DNA from: Butyriboletus loyo
Taxonomy: Eukaryota; Basidiomycota; Agaricomycetes; Boletales; Boletaceae
Assembly: GCA_038093515.1 (NCBI GenBank)
Contig: JBBPSI010000135.1
Span: 1-64,000, forward strand
Direction: 5' to 3'
Length of the DNA: 64,000 bases
This document shows, in pieces, positions 8,111 through 20,805 of the stretch; position 1 is the first letter of the stretch; each line of letters begins with the position of its first letter. The notes under the pieces are model-generated. The model ran no database searches. It worked only from the letters and a program-made list of their open reading frames with translations, and had not been told where the DNA came from. Both the position numbers and the translations under genes were made by a program.

Positions 8111-10680
8111 GTTGATTTGGATCGTCAATTTCGACGCGGATTTGGATACAACTTAAACTGCAAATTCCGCTGTGAGCTTTGAAGTTCACCTGGGCGAATC
8201 CCACAAGCTCTCAGCTCCGCATTGATTCACTCACCAAGCACAGACCAAGCGATATTCCCGTAGCATATATCCTCACCCTCGACGAACTCTGGAGTCAACA
8301 GCCACCTCGCCAATATTGTAGCGTTGAATCCCGGAGGACTGAGAATTCGGATGACTCCAGCCTGATCAGGTGATGTATTGAACAGGAAGTTCCGAATTCA
8401 GAAAGAGGCGATGACGGGACCTGAAAACTACTTACTCCCCAATCATCAAGGACAAAGAAAGTCCAATGTATATTGTGGACAAGCTTCAGCGCCGATCCTA
8501 ACGCTTCAAGCCACTGATTCGAGAAGCACTAGCTGACTGGATATCTGAGAGTTGTTCGTCACGAACGCCTGCAGAAGGTGGCTTCAGTGGGTGGCAAACC
8601 ACACAATATTGACCAGTTGCTCGTACCTTCGACTTGTTCACATCGCTACCGTCATCGAGCACTAACTACGGCCTTCCTGGGATGAACAACCTGCCAGGGA
8701 CAAACATTAGCTGTAACACGAGCGAGTGGATATTTGCTTACTGGTATGCCTGACCCAACTCCTTCGTACCAGCACCTTCAACAGGGCTGATTGACAATTG
8801 ACAATTCGCTCCCGAGACATTGACTTCATAAACTAGTTGATTTGATTTGATGAAAGCACCAAGGGACCGTTCATGATGGTATTTCCATCAGCGCCATTTG
8901 TAACATTCCACTGTAAGTCAGAATTAGCATCACAGAGAGAGTATAAGAACGAGCCCATCACGAACTATGGCGGAAGCCCCGGGGTCGATCGCCTGATTGA
9001 TGACCTCAGGTCCACTTGCAACGAGGCAGGGATTACCTTTGCGGTAGCTACGAGTCTTGTGCTTCCCGTTGCCCACGATATTGTAAGCCGAATACACCTT
9101 GGAACTCGCAAGGCCAAAGAAGGCCACCTCGGTTCCGCATGCATCCCCGAAGCCCTTGACCCAAATCGGCCCTCCTCTTCGCTCAGAGAGTTTTCTAGTG
9201 TGGCCGTTAATGAACTCTGATGTCATGAGAAACTCAGCACCATGAAGATTAAATTCGTAGAAATTCATACATTGATAATCTGCGACCGAGCTCCCACCCG
9301 TATTTGCTCGAACCCACCAAGGAAAGCATAGTGTGTCTAGTAGAAGGGTCAATCTTTCCTGCTTTCCCTGACGTAGAAGAAGCACTTGCTCCTAACGGTC
9401 TCTGGATCCTTCAATAACGTACTGGAAAATGGTATCGTATCTCTGAAAGATGTCGGCAGTGTTCTTGATACAAACTCCACTACCACTTACCAAGATGCAA
9501 GACAGAAGAACGATGTGGATACTAAAGAGAGATTGGTCATTCATAGGTTAGTCAATCCCTCGCAATGAAACCGGGACGTACTCGAGCCAATCACCATCCT
9601 TGATCGTAAGGCTTAATAGAATTCTGTTCCAACGGTAGCCCGCTCCCAACGTCGGTCGCTGGAACCCCGAGCTTTGTTATACAGTTCTCGAAAGTCTGAC
9701 ATATTGAAGGCGTTTGCTAGAGAGTTTCTTCACGAACTCGAAGTCCCCAATTTACCAGTAGCATCCATGTTCACCCTATAGTAATACGAAGCATCTTGCT
9801 GTGTGTGGGGAGTTAAGACAAGGCGATGAGAAAATCATGTTGCCCACTCACGATCATATAGTGCCGAAAGCCGTTTACAGCCGGCCAGGTCACGAGGGAA
9901 TGGGTGATCCGTCAACCCCTCCCAGGCGGATGTGGATCCCTTGATGAGGTCTTTGATATAATCATAGTCAGCATTGCCTTGTGCTGTGAACCCGAAAGCC
10001 GTAATTTTATGTTGGGTCCTACGAATATTAGTAGGACATAGCTGATATATGAAAGAGAAGGGTGCATACCGTGAATCGACGGTTGCATGTGCAAGCGCCA
10101 GTGCAATACGGCTGTGTAGACCGAAGCGCGGGGGCACTGTCAAACTCTGCGAAGGTCATTGCGATTGGAATAACAAACTAGGAGAGCGTCGGGATGCGCG
10201 GGTCGGGGAGAGGGTGCCCTTTATACGGGGAAGGGGGGGGTGATCGCTAGCTGATCCATTCTGGCAAGGTTTGATGCAAGACTAGTTTTTTTCTCTTCCC
10301 AATCCTCCCCACAGGAATACAATGGACCCTGACGTAGCTGCCCGCCCACCGAAGAAGCGACGGAAAGGGGATGCCAAGTTGCTGGTCCTGTGGTTGACTG
10401 TCACATTATGGAGGCACGAACCTCACTCGCCGCCAGATCATACCATTACCCTCAGGAACATTCACAGAATATGGGACGACGTGCACTCTCATGGTTGGGT
10501 ATGAGGTGGTCTAACCAAACGTGGTCAGTATCGTGCTGTCCGGGTGATTGTAGCATGTTACAGCAATGCCTCATCTCGTGATCACCTTTTTTTTACAAAG
10601 GTGCCGCGGCAAGTTCGTGCCTCATCTCGTAGTGAAAATGTGGGATACGCCGACACGTGACACTAGGTTGTTCAAAGCCT
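8111..10680 (-). other. Spacer between the permease copies; unrecognised, possibly coding on the minus strand
   Basis: The minus strand carries open segments that look protein-like and are flanked by plausible splice sites: near 9870-10020 (HKITAFGFTAQGNADYDYIK), near 9600-9660 (LGAGYRWNRILLSLTIKDG) and 8930-9290 (EFLMTSEFINGHTRKLSE). I could not join them into one frame or match them to a family. They may be an intron-rich gene or a decayed one. The stretch 10,200-10,680 shows nothing. Confidence 0.35.
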
Positions 10681-10689
10681 CCTTTCTTC

Positions 10690-13600
10690 ATTTTGCGTTT
10701 TATTTTTCGTGGCCCGCAAGAACGGGCTCGATGATGATCAACTCAGCATATCAACTCCCCAACTTCTAAGGCCGCAGAGAAAATCCAAGAAAGAACAAGC
10801 AAAACCGTATAGAGGACATGTCCGACGACATCAGACGCAACATCACCGTACCTCCACAGTCTTCACCTCCACGGCCCCTTTCACCTTATCCACCGAAGAA
10901 CTCCCGCTCGCATTTCCTATAACATCATCATTGTCCACATTGGGCACAGGCCCAGTGAACCAGTGCACACCCCCGTACACGGGGAAGTAGTACCAGATGA
11001 GTGAGAACGAGAGGACACCGCCCAGAACGACCACGGTGTAGTTCATGCTCGTCGTGTTCGCCTGTGGCGTACTAGGGAAGAAGAAGACGATGTCCATGAA
11101 TGCCATGAAGCTGACTGAAATAGCGGCGACAGGTAGACTCTGCAAGGACGTGTCATCAGCTGTCTGTCGTTCGTAACATGGGAGGAGGGACTGACAAATA
11201 TGCCGAGATTGAATGGCCCAGGCTTGAAGTCGTTTTTAAAGATGAACCTCGCTGCGATTGGGATTGAATATGCAATATAGAGCCCGGTGACAGAGAGTGC
11301 AAAGATAGCATTGATGGCTTGAGAGCCCGCGAGCGCAAGAAGGCCTAGGAGGGTGGCAACCGAAGCGACGAACCAGACAGTATTCACTGGTGTGCCAGTA
11401 AAACTGTTCATGCGGTATAGGATACTTGAAAACGGCAGAGCACCATCACGAGCGAACGCAAACGATTGGCGTGACGCAGCAAGGACCTAGGACAAAGTAT
11501 CAATGTGCAGAATACGTGCGCAACTAGCGAAAATAGATTCACCATGCTGGATCCCATCATATATCTAATCATAATACAAGCGTAAGAGTCTGGATATGAA
11601 TAAACAGTCTTAACGAACACTCACTGCACGATGACGACGAATGACCACACAACCAGGGTGCCCTTTTGTCCAAAGCTATTCAAGAAAATCTGTGCCATAG
11701 GTTGGGGGCTGTTGATGAGGCTTGTAAGGTCGGTTCCCATGCAGAATGCGATAGAGACGATAATGGCTAGATCCTTCACCGTCAATGCGCGAGTAGTTGT
11801 GATCAGATACAAAATGCCCACCCCAACCAAGTACACCAGCGATGCCAATTGCACTGACCTACACAAATTAGCGTAAGTCACAATAAGTAGACGTCTCGAT
11901 ATACTCACGATTGCCCACGGCACGGCAATCGTTGCATTAGCGGCTTCCTCACTAATGTGCACACTCGAGTCAAATGAACCTACACAATTCGGTTGCTACG
12001 GTTAACACGCCCACCCGCGGAAAGGAGCAGACAAGGAGTGTTGGAAACACACCAATCGTCCAAAGAGGGGCAAGGAAGGAAAGGAAAAACGCATAGCCGT
12101 TCGGCCAGCCACTGACTAAGCGACCGAAATTAGACAAAGAGTAAGGACTGACAAGGAGGACAAACCATTAGAGAAGTTCCCGAGGGCGAAGCTGGCGGTA
12201 TTCATGTACTCCTTTGGGGTAGCAGCTGGAAGACCAATTATGACCACCAAGCACAGGCTGATGACGTAGGTCAGTACTCCGGCTTTACACACAAAAAAGT
12301 CGAGAATGCCATACAACTCCCACAAGGACGCTGGGAATGGATGCGAGGCATGGAGAAACATACAGAGACTGCTACCCGATACCCTGATCGAGACACTCAC
12401 CAGATATTAAGAATGATGTAGAGATTTTGCAGTCTCGCGAGAATAGCGGTCCCAAGAGAGCAAACGAAAGCATGAGAGAAAATTACTGCCACATAGATCC
12501 CACTGCATAAATGTCAGTAAGGTGAGAAGCAGAAGAGGGATAAACACGAAGGACACATGATAAGTGCCCTCGGGGAGGACGGCATTTACTAGCAGGAATG
12601 AAAACGTACAAGGTCTGTGCCTGTGTAGCAACAAAGCTCTGGTTGCTGATACTAATTGCTGCGGCAATCTGGACGGCGCAACCCCAGTCGATCGAGGCTG
12701 GAAGTGGCGTACAGCACAACATGAAACACAACATGATGAAGTCAGCCGAGACCACCCAGCATGGAATGGGGGTAACCCACCGACGGCTGAAATGGACCCT
12801 ATCGTATTCGCATCTGACGGGATGGTAAACTGGCTATAACGGGTATCCGCAGTTTGGACGTACAACCAACGATCCAGGAGAGAAGGTTTCGGCAGCGAGG
12901 GGATGACAGAGAGTGAGTCCAGAAGTAGAGCTATATCACACATCGTTCATCTCGTGGGGCCGGGGAATGTGCCATGATGTGACTCACACCACCGGAGGTA
13001 GGCGCTGCAGAACCAAGCTCTGCCATGGACATTCCGACACACAAGATAAAAATGCTTGCGACTGCCCACTGGAGGGAAGCGGATATGGTGGATCAGAGCG
13101 AGTTAGTTAACCAGAGACTCAAACAAGGCAGGTACAGGAAAATGGTACGCACGCCCCATACCATCGCAGAAGGACCACCATTCGGAATGGAGTAAAGGAG
13201 GACGGAGCTACGCGCCGCCGTCGGGCTAGGTGAGCTGCGTGGGTAGAGGTGCGCTCAAGTAACTCACGCGATTGACGGAAACAAGCCAATGATACTGAAT
13301 GCAATTCCAAATAACTACGGATGCAACTCAGTCAGTGTGCAGTAGAGGAAACGATCCAATCACTTCTATCTGAGTGAAGGCCCTCTTGAATTCCTGTTTA
13401 TATCCGAGCTCGGCGAGGATCCGTTCGTCAGCTTCTTTGATTGCCTGCTTGCGAGCCATGGCCGTAGACAAGCGATGTGGGTATGTAACCAGGCGAGGGA
13501 ACGGAGGATGTCGGCGCTATGCATGTGGTAATGTATTTATTGCTTGTATCGCTGTGCAAATACCCTGTGCCGCATGGGAAGAAGATAAGTATCGGGTAAG

Positions 13601-13990
13601 GACGATAAGACCGCAACTAGTAGCTCCACCAACAAACTCGTACTATAGTAGCCGGCGGGTACCTACTTATGTCCTTCATTTACGAGGAAACCGGTCACTG
13701 ATGGCCGCATGAAACACAGCGACCGGGCAGCGCTCTGCTGCCAGTCCAAGAGGGGGACGTGGACAAGAAGTGAGGTATCGTTCATGGGAGGCATAGACTT
13801 TTAGCCCGAATGATTGTCAGTGGGTGAATGATTGGCTCCAGTCGTGCGATAACTGATCAATAGTCGAGCCACCATCACCCATCACCCACCATGCGCAGTA
13901 CTTGTGCACTCGTGTGATCGTTGTGGCGTTACCACAAACATGAAACAAACGGGGTCCCAGTTACACGGATTGTAGACCTATTTTCTTCTA
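10690..13990. repeat. Segmental duplication, copy B (permease gene with both flanks)
   Basis: This is the partner of the block at 4,890-8,110, in the same orientation. Homology fades near 13,990, after the shared GTTACACGGATT. Confidence 0.85.
10843..13459 (-). CDS. Amino-acid/GABA-type permease, copy B (APC superfamily)
   Basis: This is the paralogue of copy A with the same exon-intron layout, starting MARKQAIKEADERILAELG and ending KTVEVR at 10843-10845. The APC signature SSVHISEEAANATIAVPWAI is intact. In the last 100 residues only about five positions differ from copy A (for example PQANTTS for PHASTTS, GPVPNV for GPVANV). Elsewhere DANTIGSISAV replaces DADTIGCISAV. No stop or frameshift is visible, so both copies look functional. 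The -2 codon start of copy A is absent here, which supports the downstream Met as the real start. Confidence 0.85.
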
Positions 13991-16459
13991 CCTGCATGTT
14001 TCTTGAGACACGTCGAGGAGACGTAAGTAGAACATCTCCGAGCTCTTATCTCTAGCCCCACGTATCCATTCCGACGCGAGGAAATTGATTTGTGCAGTGA
14101 TTGGTAACACGTGCATCATACAGCGTCGATCGTTCACGGGGCCAAAAGCATAACGGTAGAGAAAACCGCCCGCATAATATGATGGCGTCCTCGTCCGTGT
14201 TCCCCTCTTTGTCTTCCTGATCTACGTTTTCCAGCCAAGACGCGTTTTGTCTCTGCGAGCGGTACTCCCGCGGTTTTCTATATCATTCATATACTCACAC
14301 CGCTCGAGTGCCTCTGGTGTGGAGAGATAATACCGTGCGCGCATTGGGAAGGCGCGCACGAGTTGCAGAGTGTGCCCCCGAGGTCAAGAATGCCGGTCGT
14401 GCGCCGCATCACGTCGTATATATGCGTGGTGGCGTTGACAACGACACCGAGTGTGTTTGACATGCGGACGCCTGTGATCGTTGGACGTCGTCAGCGGCTC
14501 GGCTCTCTGGATAGGAGGCCAAGCGACGAGGGTGAAGTGCTGACCTTTCTCATTTCAGGCAAGCACGCCAACGAAGTCGTACCGGGCCCCTTCAAGGCCG
14601 GGGACCATCCATGTAATCCTGGACGCAAGACTGACAATGAACGTGTTATCGCAGATGCTGCGCGAACTGGATATGATTCGTCGGTAGGTGCCAACCTGGT
14701 TTCGTACGCTCCACCGAGTCGGAGGCAGGAGAAGGGTCAATGTAACTGTCACATCGTCCATACACTTACAGACGTCACGCATGTCTCACGACGCTGTCAG
14801 AAGGATGTCATGTTCGAGGACGACGATTGCCATGATAGTGCCTGTTCTCGGATGGAATGGCGCCTTGTTATCTGACCTGAAATGATTCCCCACTTTCTGG
14901 GAGAGTGATGATTGAGCACACAATTGATACTGATCGACGTACCTGGCGACCAGATGACCTGCAGCGCAGCAGCTAATGGGTCTATGATACTCCCATTTGG
15001 TCGCTAGCTGCTGCGGAGACTATCCAATCGCGTGTTTCCTTTTTTTGGCTTGTTTTTCGCAACCAGTTATGCACTGCCATGTGGACGGGCCTTGGAGCCA
15101 TTTCAAATGGAGTATGTCCGAGTCGGTCGAAGTCGAAGCGGCAAACAGAGCGTTTCCATGGCAGCCTACAGCGAAAAGCTCCACACACACCCTGTACTGG
15201 GGCCAGTGACTCGGTTGGCATCATCACGCGCAAAGTCACGTGGCGCCATCACTTTCTCTTGTCCTTTCACTTTCTTCGCAACCGTCGTCGGTATTGGTAC
15301 GTTCACTCGGTCCACCTAGTTTGCTGCAAAGGAGACTCAGCTGCCCTGTACAGACGCCCCAAGGAATCAGCGTCATGGTTGTCCGAGGTCGCGATCTCGC
15401 CAACTCGTTGCAGTTGGTGGATACACCTGCAAGGCAGACAGGCTAATCACTTCATCGAGGTCGACAGCGCTGTTAGGTACACTAATTACAACAACATTAG
15501 GAATGGCTATATCCGTGGTCCCCACGGAGATTGGATCCGTCGATGGAAACGATTCGTTTCTGGAATTCACACCCCTCGAGATTTGTGCGGTTCAGAGTGT
15601 TCAGTTGTCGTCCGTGCACAACTTATCATCTACCCATTTTTGACTTCGACAGGACTTGCGTTCCTCGTCCCTGCAAGCCCAGGAACACTTCATCGACTGG
15701 TTTGGAAAGTAGGATGCGGGCCGGTCGGTACTCGATGTCAGTATTCTTCTCGTGATCGTTGAACCCTCTTCCGTCGACGACGGTGCCAAAGCCGTCCCTC
15801 GTTCGGTGCGGTTGAGCGATATTCCAGCTATTGCAAGCGACGAGTCTAGAATCATCAATCAATCGCCATCACCCGCGTGTGCTTCCCGGATCGAACCCCT
15901 GGCCTCACTCAGTGTTCCCATGCACATCAAATGGTGACTGTAAAAAAACCGCAAGATTATAAAATAAGACAAAGACGTTCCGCGGGTCGCTTCATCGCAC
16001 GACACACATGTGCAATCGTTCAACCGACGTTCAGTGCACGCAACCAGAACCAGCTAGCATTCCCGTGTCGTGATGCGGCATACTCTACATGATACGCTCG
16101 TACGGGTTGCACCGCGGGCTCAAGTGCTCATCCTTGTCTCGAATTCAAGGCCCCTCTGCAGTGGACGGGAGAGAAATTGGATTATCGTTGCACCGGCAGT
16201 CTCCTCTGTCAAGAATGCAACGGATGATTTGATCGATCGAACAGTATATATATACATCATGTTACACACAGGCTGGACACGGACGTCAAAGAATGCAGAG
16301 AAAAACAGTAAGCAAGTTCGTACATGGATGTAAACAAGCAAAGCATTGCAAAGATCGTCGTTCAACGTTCAACGTTCAACGTGGAGCATCCCAATCACTG
16401 GCATCCCATCATTTGTCAGTCGTACGTCATCAGTGCTATCTCTTCAAACCTTTTGTTCG
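13990..16459. other. No confident gene; scattered coding-like segments
   Basis: Plausible exon-like pieces appear on the minus strand near 14390-14480 (NATTHIYDVMRRTTGILDLG) and 14950-15000 (SIIDPLAAALQVIWSP), and on the plus strand near 15480-15590 (TTTLGMAISVVPTEIGS) and 15750-15935. They do not join into a recognisable protein. A 7-nt tandem repeat (TTCAACG, three copies) lies near 16360-16380. Confidence 0.4.
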
Positions 16460-17516
16460 TCAGCCTTGTTCCGCAGGGGCGACAGCCTGCTTGGCACCGA
16501 AGGGCCAGAGCACGCCCAGCTCCACTTGAACACCAACCAAGTTATGGGGTAAAACCGTCAACCCATTGTGATTGCGAACCCGCGATTCCCATCCCTGAGG
16601 GATCTCTTCCTTGCGTAAGATCACCTGAAGGTCGTCCACCCGGCCACCAAAAATAGTCCAGAGGAACGACGTGCTATCAACGCTCGTCTGTTATAGAGCA
16701 AGGAAAGTAGATGACGGACGACGTACTTGGCACTGCTAATGAGTTTATGGTTGAACGAGAGGGTGTACTGTTTGTTCGTCGCTTTGCATTCGGCCCGGCG
16801 CTTCCACAAAACACGAGAGAGATCGTAGAGAGTGAAAAGTGGGTTTCCGGCGGTGTCCTTTCCAGTAGCATACGAAAAGACTTCGTCGATGAAAAGTGGA
16901 TGCGGCACTGCTTGGTCGGGCTGCAGCGCTGTATCTTGTCCTGATTCGAGTGGGGTGCGTCAGCGATCACATTGGCCGAGTAACGGAGACGTTATTACTT
17001 ACGAGTCAGCGAAGCGTCGTGTTCGATCCCGTTGTGCAAGCTCATTTCCTCCAAATCAAACGTATCCTTATCATAGTCTTTGTTCAGCATGCCGGCAGCG
17101 ACGTGGAGTATAGAGGAGGAAAGCGTAGAGCTCAAGTTGAACGTCGCAACAATTCGCTCGGAAGCTTCGGTGAACTTGATGCCTTTTCCATCACGTGGAA
17201 AAATTCCTAAACACATTTGAGCGAACAAGTAACGCGATGAGTGGCGAGTTGAATAGCACGGCGGTCGTCGCAAAGTGTAGACATTAGACATACCATGGTT
17301 GGCCATTGCGTTCAAGCCAGGGCAGGCAGATCGACTGTCTCCATTTTGCAGAGCCTTGTAAGCTGGCCAATGTCCTCCGTGGCCTGGTTGACCCTCAGGT
17401 GTGACGCTTCCAACAGGGCGGCTAGGCAGAATAAAGTTTCCCAATGTCAGAACGACGTCCCAAATCAGGGTGCGCAAAATGAAGAAAAGATTGGAGATGG
17501 CAGCAAAAAAGCTCAT
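16460..17516 (-). CDS. Short heme-thiolate peroxygenase/chloroperoxidase-family enzyme with N-terminal membrane segment
   Basis: Unspecific peroxygenases use H2O2 and a cysteine-ligated heme to oxygenate or halogenate organic substrates. Exon 1 (start 17516) encodes a hydrophobic stretch (residues about 3-30), then HGGHWPAYKALQNGDSR and SACPGLNAMANHG, whose Cys is the expected heme ligand. After an intron, GIFPRDGKGIKFTEAS completes the family signature. GIEHDASLTRQD carries the EHD acid-base motif found in short-type enzymes and chloroperoxidase. Further exons give HPLFIDEVFSYATGKDT and ATNKQYTLSFNHKLISSA, then TIFGGRVDDLQVILRKEEIP and a C-terminus ending VAPAEQG. The motif is ACP where PCP is usual. 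The N-terminal segment resembles a membrane anchor more than a cleaved signal. No stop or frameshift was seen. Confidence 0.87.
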
Positions 17517-20500
17517 TCTGGAGTGCGGACGCTGGTCAGACTTGGGGGCTAGGGAAGACGAATCACGCCAGAACTGAATAACCGGGGCCGTTCTGATAAA
17601 CGTGTGGGGAACCGAGCAATCGTGCAAACGGCCAAGTTTGGATAAAACGGTCATCGGTGTTTCTGAGGAGTTGACGAATCTGAATGGAAGAGGTTACCAC
17701 ACGCCGCAGAGAAATGGTGATAGAGAGCACTCGGTATGGCAATTTTACGGCGCAATATCTCCTTTGTGTGTCGCAAAGGTTGATCGTGGTCCTAGAATAT
17801 ACACACCGCCTTCAGAATGCCGTAGACGGAATGGTCAGATGACTCCGAACCAGGAGGCACTGGTAGCTTCGCATCGGCAATGCAACCGTTCATAGTCCAT
17901 TGTCGCTACAAGCCGTCATGCGGGCTCTTTGTCAAATTCGAGACGCTGGGCGCTCAGAACATACCTCTCATCTTGTTGCTGTACTACCCGACCACTTGTT
18001 TTTCGGACCTTTTGTAGCCCCGATCGTTATCCGATAGGGTAGGCCTTTTGGTGTGAGTACGTACAGGTATAGGGCTGTGAAATGAATATGAAGCTTCATT
18101 AGGACTACAAAAAACCCGCTCACCACCGCAGTGGCGCCTCGATCAAGGATCCTGTCTCATTCAACGGCATTACAATGTACTGCGCCAGGCACACCAATAC
18201 AAAGAGTTCACACGCCTTTTGTTCTCGAACGCTCCAGATGAACGAGTGTGTCGTCCAGATCTTCCGAATATATCTGACGAGCGCGAACAGGGGGAATGTA
18301 CCGTTCTCTTTCAATACTCGCTTCAAGCTAATGTCCACGTTCGGGATCAGACGCTGGCGAACTGGCACGCGAAACTGATCAGCCAGCCTTTTGAATGAGA
18401 CGATGAAATGATGCAGGTTCTTCCCGGCAAACCTGAACCACAGGGGTGCCGATAGACCTCGTGTCCCGCCCCCACACACACCCCAGCCTTGGCGACACCT
18501 TTAGGGCTAGATCCGAAATGTTAGATAACTTGCGCCCATGTTCGACTCAGCTTACCGGACAGAGTTCAGACTTTGAGTGTGTGGCAAGCTGAATAGTAGG
18601 AATGGTGCTGTTTCAAATGTCCGGTAAACAAGGTCAACCCGAAGCCGCAGTGTGTGGTTCAAGTTGCTGTAGATTCCAGAAAAATGGCATGGCGAGGGCG
18701 GGAACCGGTTCGATAAGTGTCCGAATGGCGTAAGTACCGAAGCACAGCATCACTCCTTATCGGAGTGTTCTGCTTATCGATTTTCACAGGACGGCCCGAA
18801 ATTGAATTCATCGAACCGACGAGTTAATGATGGGGGATAGCCCACTTTTCAAGCATGGCGATGATCCTCGGGAACCTGTACTTACCGGTGGAAGTGAAAC
18901 TTTGAAGTTTCTGAGCGCCGAGAACAAAAAGGCCGTTTGCAGTGGGGTAGAAAGTATGTTCTGAGATGATCCAGTGTCACATCTGCCGGTCAGTGACCGC
19001 AGGTCACAGTCATTGCATGCGACTCGTGGGAAAATCGATGAACTTCACCATCGTTTGGTTGAACGTGACTTTCACTACAGTTTCCTGGCAATACATACAT
19101 AGCCCTTATCAATCTATCTGATTCTATCATCTACCACAACCATCATTGTCCCGGCTCCCGAGCCTGAACCACTGGCACTCCAAGCTCTACAAATCTCAGC
19201 CTCAGTCTCAGCCCGCTGCCCGACTCGGAGTCTCGAACGCAATGATGACGACTACTAAAAAGCGTTCGACCAGAGGATGGTGGTGGGGAACACTTTATTG
19301 AACATCCAGGATATGCCAAAAAAGAAGAAGCCTCAACGTCTAGCGGCAAGGCAAAGGTAATATGTACAATGATATATCAGCAACACATCGCTCGTTAGTG
19401 CGCACTGGATGAGCAGCAAATACGTGCGGGATTGAGGGATTTACCTAGAGATGATGCTGCGATCACGGGCACTCGTAAGTCAAACATAACATTCCCCCTC
19501 AGGCTGACTTGGACATACAGAGGACTCGCAAGCCAATCTCCAGCGTCAAAGCCTGCTTGTACTATGTAGACTCCCTGTATAACCTGACCATCGCCGTGTA
19601 CCAATTGGCCAATCAGCTTTGATTATATAATATCCAGTTCCGACTTCCGGCACTGCAAACATTCAGTGCATCTGCCTTCATGGGAAAGTTCACCGGTGAA
19701 TGTTCCCTGACCCCAATGAACGTTCCCTGATCGGCAGAACACTGGAAGAAATGCTCGAGGGCTATAGGGACTTTCCTATCTCCGCCAGTTCGTGTTCGTC
19801 CCTCCACCTCAGCTGGCAAGAAGGCGGAACGACGAATGTTTACGAGTCGCTTCGCTACCACTGTAGTACTATGATCGTCGTGACATCGCTACTGGTTTCA
19901 AACCGACTTTTCACCGTGATTTTCGGCGTCACCACCATTGAAGATATCTGCCCTCGACGACGGTACTACAACGACACTAGACCGGCGGCTAGTAAGTAGG
20001 ATATCCCATCCCTTGACATTTTGCGTTCAAGTCAGAATACGAATACCCCCCGGGCCTTGGCGGCCAAACCTTTCTTCTTCTGCTTCTTCTTCTTCTTCTG
20101 TGACCACTGCAAGTCGTCATCTTCATCTCCACGTACATCATGATACTAGGACACGAATCAAACTTGGGCTATTGATTGCCTACTCACTTGAATGCACAGC
20201 TGCTGCCGACATGACCTGACCGGACCCTGTGGGACGGGATTGTACATCAGGTCGCCGCGATATTTGGCCAACAGGAGGAATAATGCGGAGCCGTGGCCCC
20301 TCACACACTTCACATGCATGCCGGCGCGTGAACTCGGTCACCAAAAGTTCGCTTCCTCTCTGCGTTAGCCTCGGCGCTGTTCGTTGGTATGTATGTTTGA
20401 CTTTGGTACACGTGTATTGTTTAGAAAACCGGGACGTTTGAGAACGTGATGTGACATCCAACGGCTGAACTGTGAGTGGCATCGAGGAATCAGATGCCAA

Positions 20501-20805
20501 TCAGACCTCGCTGAGATGTGGATCCGAGTCCCCCATGCATGGCGAACCCACGTTTGTAATTTCCTGACCCTGGTCGACTCGACGCACATCAGACACTTAG
20601 TCCCCTCACTCTGCGCGTTCTATACCAGTGCTTCCGATTGTAAGACCTGTCACCCGCCACCATGCGATTTGGACCCAGTGAATTTCGACCGACGACGACG
20701 GAAGCAATAACAATCGTCAGGAAAAGTCAGCATGCAACCTCCACGGAAAAAAGACCCCACCACTCCACTCCTGTTGCTCATCGACAGTGCCGACTAGATC
20801 CAACC
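17517..20805. other. Long stretch without a confident gene
   Basis: The best coding candidate is a minus-strand open frame at 18120-18479 containing KNLHHFIVSFKRLADQFRVP and an aromatic, Lys/Arg-rich tail; I do not recognise it. Near 19395-19620 both strands have open frames with plausible peptides (plus: ALDEQQIRAGLRDLPRDD; minus: DAGDWLASPLYVQVSLRGN), but phases do not join. A CTT/TTC microsatellite lies at about 20071-20100. The remainder shows nothing. Confidence 0.45.

Noticed and set aside
14363..14875. 170-codon plus-strand open frame
   Set aside because: No domain is present, and the minus strand carries better exon-like peptides in the same interval.
15079..15762. 227-codon plus-strand open frame
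   Set aside because: Composition is rich in Arg, Trp and His with no recognisable motif, and other frames in the same stretch look more protein-like; not called as a gene.
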